A DNA stretch of 14,316 bases from an uncultured Actinotalea sp. (lineage in GTDB: Bacteria; Actinomycetota; Actinomycetes; Actinomycetales; Cellulomonadaceae): contig NZ_CAMPHH010000060.1 in NCBI RefSeq assembly GCF_946885855.1, positions 1 through 14,316 on the forward strand, written 5' to 3'. The position numbers were made by a program, and so were the translations under genes. The notes under the pieces are model-generated. The model ran no database searches. It was not told the DNA's origin and saw nothing but the letters and a program-made list of their open reading frames with translations. Position 1 is the stretch's first letter. The number at the start of each line of letters is the position of its first letter. Shown here piece by piece: positions 6,447 to 12,240 of the stretch.

Positions 6447-7198
6447 GCACCGAGATCAACAGCGCCGGGCCCGCGGGCACCGAGAGCAGCGAGCCCAAGT
6501 ACGAGGCGCTCCGTGCCCAGATCGAGTCCGACATCCGTTCCGGTCTACGACCCCACGACGCGCTGCCCTCCGAGCGGCAGCTCATGGCGTCCTACGGGGT
6601 CTCCCGGATGACGGTCCGGCAGGCCTTGAGCATGCTCGCCGACGACGGGCTCGTGTACCGCGTGCAAGGCTCGGGCACGTTCGTCGCCGACCCGGCGAAG
6701 ATCAGCAAGTCCCTCGCGCTGACGTCCTTCTCCGAGGACATCACCGCCCGAGGCATGGTGCCCGGGTCCAGCTCCCAGCGGATCGAGCGCGTCGAGGCGG
6801 ACGCCGACGTCGCACAGGACCTCGCGATCTCCCCCGGCACCACCGTCGTGCACGTCGAGCGCGTCCGGACCGCGGACGGCACACCCATGTGCATCGAGAA
6901 CGTCTGGGTGCCCGCCGACCTGCTGCCGGACGACTTCGGCCACGGCCCGGTCACCTCGCTCTACGCCGCGTTCGAGCGCGCCGGGCTCGCGCCCGAGGTC
7001 GCAGACCAGACGCTGCGCGCGACCGTCGTGGACACGGCGCAGGCGGCGATGCTCGGCGTCGCCCCGCACTCGCCCGCGCTTCTGGTCGCCCGCGTCACCT
7101 ACACCGCCGATGCCCGGGCGATCGAGCGCGCCCGCAGCATCTACCGCGCGGACCGGTACGACTTCCGCGTCTCCGTCCAGCGCCGGCGCCGCTCGTGA
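6443..7198 (+). CDS. GntR-family transcriptional regulator, HutC subfamily (DasR/NagR-like)
   Basis: This 251-residue DNA-binding protein has a winged helix-turn-helix at about 20-82, with the diagnostic LPSERQLMASYGVSRMTVRQ (41-60) and VQGSGTFV (74-81). A UTRA effector-binding domain follows at about 100-245, with FSEDITARGMVPGS and the closing IYRADRYDFRV. A good Shine-Dalgarno, AAGGAGG (6427-6433), lies nine bases before the ATG, which overlaps the permease stop by four. DasR, NagR/YvoA and related HutC proteins bind dre-type operators and respond to GlcN-6-P or GlcNAc-6-P. The two dre-like sites at 3125-3140 and 3190-3205 upstream of its own operon are therefore its likely targets, making the operon self-regulated. 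The effector is inferred; a product of the ROK kinase or NanE would make sense. Confidence 0.92.
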   Translation: MSTEINSAGPAGTESSEPKYEALRAQIESDIRSGLRPHDALPSERQLMASYGVSRMTVRQALSMLADDGLVYRVQGSGTFVADPAKISKSLALTSFSEDITARGMVPGSSSQRIERVEADADVAQDLAISPGTTVVHVERVRTADGTPMCIENVWVPADLLPDDFGHGPVTSLYAAFERAGLAPEVADQTLRATVVDTAQAAMLGVAPHSPALLVARVTYTADARAIERARSIYRADRYDFRVSVQRRRRS

Positions 7199-8139
7199 CG
7201 GTGGTCGCCGGTCTCGACATCGGGGGGACGAAGGTCGTCGCCGTCGTCGCGACCGAGGACGGGACCGTCCGGGCCGCGCACCGGGTGCCCACGCCTGCAG
7301 CGCAGGGTTCCGACGCCATCCTCGACGTCGCCGCGGCGGCCGTCCGCGCCGCCTGCACCCAGGGGGGCGTGCCGCTCCCCGCGCGCCTCGGCGTCGGGAC
7401 AGCCGGCGTCGTGGACCGGGCGGCCGGACGCGTGGTGGCGGCGACGACGGCCCTGACCGGGTGGGCGGGGACGGACGTCGCCGGCGGACTCGCCGCACGG
7501 CTCGGCACCGACCGGCCCGTCGTCCTCAACGACGTGCACGCCTTCGCGCTCGCCGAGGGCTGGCGGGGCGCCGCGGCCGGCCATGAGGACTACGTGGCCG
7601 TGACGCTCGGCACCGGCGTCGGCGGCGCTGTCGTCGCGCAGGGACGCCTGCTGGAGGGCGCCCACCACCGGGCCGGGCACCTCGGCCACGTCGTCGTGCC
7701 GCAGGCTGCTGGGCTCGCGTGCCCGTGCGGAGGCACCGGCCACCTGGAGTCCGTGGCGTCGGGTCCGGCGATGGTCGAGGCGCTGCGCGCCCTCGGGCGG
7801 GACGTCGGCACCGCCGAGGACGTCGGCGTCGCCCTGCGCGCCGGCGATGAGGCGGCCGCGGCCGTCGTCCGCCGGGCGGGGGACGCGCTCGGGACGGCGC
7901 TCGCCGGTCTCGCCGCCGCACTGGACCCCTCGGTCGTCGTGGTGGGCGGCGGCGCCTTGGGCGTGGGTGACGTGCTGCTGGACGCCGCCCGCTCGGGGCT
8001 CGCGACACACGCCCTGTCGCCGCTGGGTGCCCTGCCCGTGCGCCCGTCCGCCGTCGAGCAGGCCGTCGCCGTCGGCGCGGTCCGGGCGGCACTCGGGGGC
8101 GCACGCTCTGCGACGCGCGGCGAGGAGGTGCGGCCGTGA
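7195..8139 (+). CDS. ROK-family sugar kinase (probable N-acetylhexosamine kinase)
   Basis: This 314-residue cytoplasmic kinase should phosphorylate a hexose or N-acetylhexosamine with ATP. It has the phosphate-binding LDIGGTK (7-13), the catalytic Asp D113 in VVLNDVHAFALAEG, GTGVGGAVV, and the ROK zinc loop. No DNA-binding domain precedes the kinase fold, so it is an enzyme, not a ROK repressor. Two variations stand out. The usual AGE(I/L)GH sugar-contact motif reads AGHLGH (160-165), with His in place of Glu. The zinc motif CxCGxxGCLE reads CPCGGTGHLE (176-185), with H183 where the third Cys normally sits. The GTG at 7195 overlaps the GntR stop (GTGA); a GTG at 7201 is an alternative. Given NanE and NagA in the same locus, ManNAc or GlcNAc kinase activity is likely, but glucokinase or mannokinase cannot be excluded. 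Confidence 0.85.
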   Translation: MTVVAGLDIGGTKVVAVVATEDGTVRAAHRVPTPAAQGSDAILDVAAAAVRAACTQGGVPLPARLGVGTAGVVDRAAGRVVAATTALTGWAGTDVAGGLAARLGTDRPVVLNDVHAFALAEGWRGAAAGHEDYVAVTLGTGVGGAVVAQGRLLEGAHHRAGHLGHVVVPQAAGLACPCGGTGHLESVASGPAMVEALRALGRDVGTAEDVGVALRAGDEAAAAVVRRAGDALGTALAGLAAALDPSVVVVGGGALGVGDVLLDAARSGLATHALSPLGALPVRPSAVEQAVAVGAVRAALGGARSATRGEEVRP

Positions 8140-9650
8140 GGCTCGCCCTACTCCCGCTGGACGACCGTCCCGTCAGTGTGTCGCTGCCGGAGGAGGTCCT
8201 CGCCGTCGCCGGGGTCGAGGTCCGCATCCCCGGTCCGGACCTGCGACCGCACCTGCGCGACGCCCCGGGGCCCGCCGCGCTCGCCGCGTGGCTGGCCGAG
8301 GCGCGGGCCGACGCGGACGCCGCCGTCGTAAGCCTGGACGCCCTCGGGTCCGGTTCCCTCATCGCCTCCCGCACGCGCGACGAGACCGTGGCCGAGGTTC
8401 TGCGCGCGTGGGAGGCGGCCGCCGCGCCCGGCGGCCCCGTCCACGCAGCCGTCGTCGTCCCGCGGACGCCCGACAGCGCCGACGCGACCGAGGAGCCCGC
8501 CTACTGGGACCCGCACGGACCCGCCCTGCACGCGCGGTCCGCCGAGCTCGGCGACGGGGCCGACGTGCGCGCGGCCGCCCGCACGGCGGCCCCGGCCGTT
8601 CCCGACGAGGTCGTCCGGGACTGGCTCGGGCGTCGGATGCGTCGCCACGCGCTCGCCCTCGCCGCGCTCGACCTGCTCCGGCAGCGCCGCCTGACGACAC
8701 TCATCGTCGGGGTGGACGACGCCGCCCCGCGGTCGTTGTCCGCCGTGGCCCAGGCAGAGTTGGCCGGCTGGGTGGACCGTCTTGGCTTGCACGACCACGC
8801 GCTCGTCCACCCGGGCGCGGACGAGACCGGCGTCGTCCTCGCCGCCAGGGCACTGGTGCACGCGACGGGACGGCCCGGACCCGTCGTCGCGGTCGTGTGC
8901 GCGGCCGACGGCGGGCTGACGCGCCCGGCCCCGTACGAAACCGGACCCGTCGGCATCACGGTGGACCGGCAGCTGCGGGCCGCCGGGGCGCGGACCGTCA
9001 CCGAGGCGCGCTCCGGCGCCGCCCTCCGCTCCGACGGCGACCGGACCGACGCGGTCCTCGTCGTGCACCCCCCGGCGACGCGTGAGCACCCCGGCGACTG
9101 GGCGGTCGCCCCGCCCCGACGCGTCGACGAGGCGGCGGCGCGCTCGACGGCGGACCTCGCCGCCCGGCTCGTCCACGAGGGTCGGCGCGTCGCCGTCGCG
9201 GACGTCGCCCACGCCAACGGCGCGGACCCCGCTCTCGCAGCCGCCCTCGGTGAGGCCGGCCTGTGGCCGGCGCTCGACGGCTTCGCGGCGTGGAACACGG
9301 CCGGCAACACGCTCGGCACGGTGGCCGCCCAGCTGGTCACGACCGCCGTCGCCCGGGTGGAGGGGACGCTCGACGCCACCGCGCACCGGCGGATGCTCGC
9401 CCGGCGCGTCGTGGAGGACCTGGGGTGGATGAGCGTCGTCCGGGCGGCTGCCCGGGCCGAGCTCGGCTCCGACCCGACCCGGCACGACGTCGTCGTCCTC
9501 GACGACGCGCGTCGCACCACCTGGGAGGCGCGGCTCACGGACGTCCTGGCGGGTGCCCCCGGCCTGACGGACCTCCGGGTGCGGCCGGGCACCCTACGGC
9601 TGCCCTGGGACCGGACGTTCGAGATCGACATCGAGGTGGAGGACGCATGA
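8136..9650 (+). CDS. DUF4127 family protein, function unknown
   Basis: This 504-residue protein has the length and motifs of the DUF4127 family: LPLDDRPVS (6-14) at the N-terminus, VVSLDALGSGSLIASR, VADVAHANGADPAL, AWNTAGNTLGTVAAQ in the second half, and LPWDRTFEIDIEV at the C-terminus. No signal peptide or membrane segment is seen, so it is probably cytoplasmic. The family has no established reaction that I know of. The conserved Asp-Asp-Arg, Asn-Gly-Ala-Asp and Trp-Asn-Thr motifs look enzymatic rather than structural, which is inference. The GTG at 8136 follows AGGAGG (8124-8129) by six bases and overlaps the kinase stop. Its stop overlaps the ATG of the FAD oxidoreductase. Position between a sugar kinase and a sugar oxidoreductase/epimerase pair points to a catabolic step on an aminosugar or mannoside. 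Confidence 0.85.
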   Translation: MRLALLPLDDRPVSVSLPEEVLAVAGVEVRIPGPDLRPHLRDAPGPAALAAWLAEARADADAAVVSLDALGSGSLIASRTRDETVAEVLRAWEAAAAPGGPVHAAVVVPRTPDSADATEEPAYWDPHGPALHARSAELGDGADVRAAARTAAPAVPDEVVRDWLGRRMRRHALALAALDLLRQRRLTTLIVGVDDAAPRSLSAVAQAELAGWVDRLGLHDHALVHPGADETGVVLAARALVHATGRPGPVVAVVCAADGGLTRPAPYETGPVGITVDRQLRAAGARTVTEARSGAALRSDGDRTDAVLVVHPPATREHPGDWAVAPPRRVDEAAARSTADLAARLVHEGRRVAVADVAHANGADPALAAALGEAGLWPALDGFAAWNTAGNTLGTVAAQLVTTAVARVEGTLDATAHRRMLARRVVEDLGWMSVVRAAARAELGSDPTRHDVVVLDDARRTTWEARLTDVLAGAPGLTDLRVRPGTLRLPWDRTFEIDIEVEDA

Positions 9651-11518
9651 GCAGCCGGGCAGCGGACGGCCGCGTCGACGTCCTCGTCGTGGGCGGCGGG
9701 CTCGGCGGCGTGGCGGCCGCGCTCGCAGCCGCGGACGCGGGCGCCGTCGTCGTCCTCACCGCCGAGGAGCCCGTCATCGGGGGCCAGGTGACGGCCCAAG
9801 CGGTGAGCCCCCTCGACGAGCACCCCCTCATCGAGACGACCGGCGCACCCGCGAGCTACCAGGAGTTCCGACGGCGTGTGCGCGCCCACTACGGCGGCCT
9901 CGTCAACCCGGGCGGCGGCTGGGTGTCGCGGCTGTGCTTCGAGCCCGAGGTGGGGCGCGTGGTGCTGGAGGGCATGCTCGCGGAGCATGTCGCGGCCGGA
10001 CGCCTCCGAGTCGAGACCTCCCGACGTCCCGTCGCGGCCCGGACCGACCCGGCCACGGGCGACGTCGTCGCCGTCGAGCTGGCCGGGCCGGGTGGTCGCA
10101 CCGACGTGCACCGCGCCGCCGTCGTCGTGGACGCCACGGAGCTCGGGGACCTCCTCGTGCTCGCGGGGACGGACACGGTGATCGGCAGCGAGGGGCAGGA
10201 CCTCTTCGGCGAGCCGCACGCCGTGCCCGGCGGACCGGACCCTGCGGCGGAGCAGTCCTGCACGTGGGTCGCGGCCCTGCGGCTCGAGGACCACCCGACG
10301 ACGCCGGTCTCCGCACCCGTCGACCACCAGCGGCTCGCCGCCGAGCAGCCGTTCGGCCTGGACCTGGCCGGGTGGGACGGCACCGTCCACCGCTACGGGA
10401 TGTTCCGCGACGGACCCGACGGCCGGCCACCCTTCTGGACCTACCGACGCGTCCGCGACGCCGCGCAGCTCGGTGGCCGCGATGCCATCGTGCTCAACTG
10501 GGCGGGCAACGACTACGCGGGGTCCGGGCTGGTCGCCGACCCCGCCCGCACGCACCGGGGGGCCCGTGACCTGACCCTCGCCTTCGTGCACTGGCTGCAG
10601 ACCGAGGCGCCACGCGACGACGGCGGCCGCGGTCACCCCGAGATCGCCCTCGCCCCGGACGTCACGGGGACCGACGACGGCCTCGCCCTGGCACCGTACG
10701 TCCGGGAGTCGCGCCGGCTCGCGTCCGCCCACCCGGTCACCGAGCACGACCTGGTGGCTGCCGGGGGCGCGGAGCACGCGCGGGTGGTCGCGGACGCCGT
10801 CGGCACCGCCTGGTACCACGCCGACCTGCACCCGCGGATCGGGTACCCCGACTCCGTCTACGCCCCCACGGCGCCCTTCCATGTGCCGGCCGGCGCGCTG
10901 GTCGCCGAGCCGGGCCGCGGGCCGGCGAACCTGCTCGCCGGAGCGAAGAACCTCGCCGCGACGCAGGTCGCGGCCGCGGCCTACCGCGTCCACCCCGGGG
11001 AGTGGTCCGTGGGCGAGGCCGCGGGGGTCGCGGCCGCGCTCGCGGTCGCGACGGGCCGCCGTCCGGCGGACCTCCTGCGGTCCCCGGGCGGTGTCCGCGA
11101 CGTGCAGCTCGCGCTGCTGCGTCGCGGCACCCCGCTGGTGTGGGCCCGGGACCTGCCGACGACGCACCCCGGTGCGACGGCTGCGACCCTGGCCGTCCTC
11201 GCGGGCGCCGTCGTCGGTCCCCGCGCCACGAGTCTGGACCTGCGCCCCGACGAGCCGGCCACCGGACCCGAGCTGGCCGCCCTCGCCGAGGCCTTCGGCC
11301 TCTCGCACCTGCCCGAGGGGGACACCTGGGCCGAGGCCACAGCTGCCGCCGTGGCCCTCGCCGGCGGCCCCCGCCGGGCCGGACAGACCGCGACCGGCAC
11401 CTCGCCCCACCTGCTGCCCGACGAGTCGGCCGACCTGCTGCCCGACCCGCCGACCGACCTGCCGGCCCGCCGGCGGGGCACCGACCTGCCGGCCGACCGG
11501 CGACTGGAGCGCGCATGA
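9647..11518 (+). CDS. FAD-dependent oxidoreductase (FAD_oxidored / PF12831-like)
   Basis: This 623-residue flavoprotein begins with a Rossmann dinucleotide motif, VDVLVVGGGLGGVAAALAAA (GGGLGG at 16-21), then LTAEEPVIGGQVTAQAVSP, the glycine-rich segment typical of FAD_oxidored proteins. VVVDATELGDLLVLAG matches the second FAD contact. Later family-like segments are LNWAGNDYAG, APYVRESRRL and the C-terminal ANLLAGAKNLAATQVAAAAYR. No signal peptide is seen. The last 36 residues (588-623) are an unusual Pro/Asp/Arg tail made of imperfect eight-residue repeats and look dispensable. The ATG overlaps the DUF4127 stop and the stop overlaps the NanE ATG. It probably oxidises a sugar or sugar acid derived from the imported glycoside. 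Neither the substrate nor the electron acceptor can be told from sequence. Confidence 0.87.
   Translation: MSSRAADGRVDVLVVGGGLGGVAAALAAADAGAVVVLTAEEPVIGGQVTAQAVSPLDEHPLIETTGAPASYQEFRRRVRAHYGGLVNPGGGWVSRLCFEPEVGRVVLEGMLAEHVAAGRLRVETSRRPVAARTDPATGDVVAVELAGPGGRTDVHRAAVVVDATELGDLLVLAGTDTVIGSEGQDLFGEPHAVPGGPDPAAEQSCTWVAALRLEDHPTTPVSAPVDHQRLAAEQPFGLDLAGWDGTVHRYGMFRDGPDGRPPFWTYRRVRDAAQLGGRDAIVLNWAGNDYAGSGLVADPARTHRGARDLTLAFVHWLQTEAPRDDGGRGHPEIALAPDVTGTDDGLALAPYVRESRRLASAHPVTEHDLVAAGGAEHARVVADAVGTAWYHADLHPRIGYPDSVYAPTAPFHVPAGALVAEPGRGPANLLAGAKNLAATQVAAAAYRVHPGEWSVGEAAGVAAALAVATGRRPADLLRSPGGVRDVQLALLRRGTPLVWARDLPTTHPGATAATLAVLAGAVVGPRATSLDLRPDEPATGPELAALAEAFGLSHLPEGDTWAEATAAAVALAGGPRRAGQTATGTSPHLLPDESADLLPDPPTDLPARRRGTDLPADRRLERA
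11408..11497 (+). repeat. In-frame imperfect tandem repeat at the 3' end of the FAD oxidoreductase gene
   Basis: Four copies of a 15-base core related to GACCTGCTGCCCGAC start at 11408, 11432, 11456 and 11483. The spacings of 24, 24 and 27 bases are all multiples of three. They encode HLLPDESA, DLLPDPPT, DLPARRRGT and DLPADRR. The array lies wholly beyond the conserved FAD fold and looks like local slippage expansion. Confidence 0.7.
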
Positions 11519-12240
11519 CCACCGCACCCGAAGCCACCCGGCAGCACCCCGTCGTGACGACGCTGCGGGGTGGGCTGGTGGTCTCCTGCCAGGCACGACC
11601 GGGGGAGCCCCTGCACGGCCCGGTCCACATGACCGCCATGGCCCTCTCAGCGCTCGCGGGCGGTGCCGTCGGCCTGCGACTGGAGGGACCGGAGGACATC
11701 GCGGCGGTCCGCGCGGTGACCCGGGTGCCGCTCATCGGGTTGTGGAAGGTCGGGAGCGACGGCGTCTACATCACCCCGACCATGGACGCGGTCGACGCGG
11801 TCCTCGCCGCCGGGTCCGACGTCGTCGCCGTGGACGCGACCGACCGGCCGCGGCCGGACGGGAGCACGCTCGGGGACGCCGTCTCCCGCGTCCACGCCGC
11901 CGGTCGGCTGGTCATGGCGGACGTCGCGACGGTCGAGCAGGGCGTCGCCGCCGTCCGGGCGGGCGCCGACCTCGTCGGGTCGACCCTGTCCGGCTACACC
12001 GAGGGCGGCCCGGCCCCGGACGGTCCCGACCTCGACCTCGTCGCCGCGCTCGCGGCCGTGCTCCCGGTGCCCGTCGTGGCGGAGGGTCGCATCAGCACGC
12101 CGGGGCAGGCCGCCGAGGCGCTGCGCCGCGGGGCCTGGACCGTCGTCGTCGGCGGGGCGATCACCCGCCCCGCCGTCATCACGGCCGGGTTTGTCCAGGC
12201 CGTGGAGGGTGTGGCCCGACGGGCGGAGGAGCGCCCGTGA
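11515..12240 (+). CDS. nanE: N-acetylmannosamine-6-phosphate 2-epimerase
   Basis: This 241-residue (beta/alpha)8 enzyme interconverts ManNAc-6-phosphate and GlcNAc-6-phosphate. The motifs run in order: LRGGLVVSCQARPGEPLHGP, IGLWK with the conserved lysine K78, GVYITPTMDAVDA, VAVDATDRPRPDGSTL, DLVGSTLSGYTEGG, VVAEGRISTP with the acid residue E190, and VVVGGAITRP. Most NanE proteins have GI-K followed by a longer loop before the ITPT motif; here the segment is GLWKVGSDGVYITPT, a normal variant. The ATG overlaps the oxidoreductase stop, and the stop overlaps the GTG of the GH38 gene. Its product is the substrate of NagA at 1896, which ties the operon to the upstream gene. No N-acetylneuraminate lyase (NanA) is visible, so ManNAc-6-P must come from another source, probably the ROK kinase acting on free ManNAc. 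Confidence 0.92.
   Translation: MTTAPEATRQHPVVTTLRGGLVVSCQARPGEPLHGPVHMTAMALSALAGGAVGLRLEGPEDIAAVRAVTRVPLIGLWKVGSDGVYITPTMDAVDAVLAAGSDVVAVDATDRPRPDGSTLGDAVSRVHAAGRLVMADVATVEQGVAAVRAGADLVGSTLSGYTEGGPAPDGPDLDLVAALAAVLPVPVVAEGRISTPGQAAEALRRGAWTVVVGGAITRPAVITAGFVQAVEGVARRAEERP

Noticed and set aside
6424..7194. Extended N-terminus of the ROK kinase reading through the GntR gene
   Set aside because: The upstream part is an out-of-frame reading of the GntR gene; the kinase fold starts at the GTGA overlap at 7195.
8501..11596. A 1031-codon open frame on the minus strand across DUF4127 and the FAD oxidoreductase
   Set aside because: It mirrors the + strand coding frames of GC-rich genes, its translation is low-complexity Arg/Gly/Pro/Ala, and it matches no domain. 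The + strand genes over it are clear.
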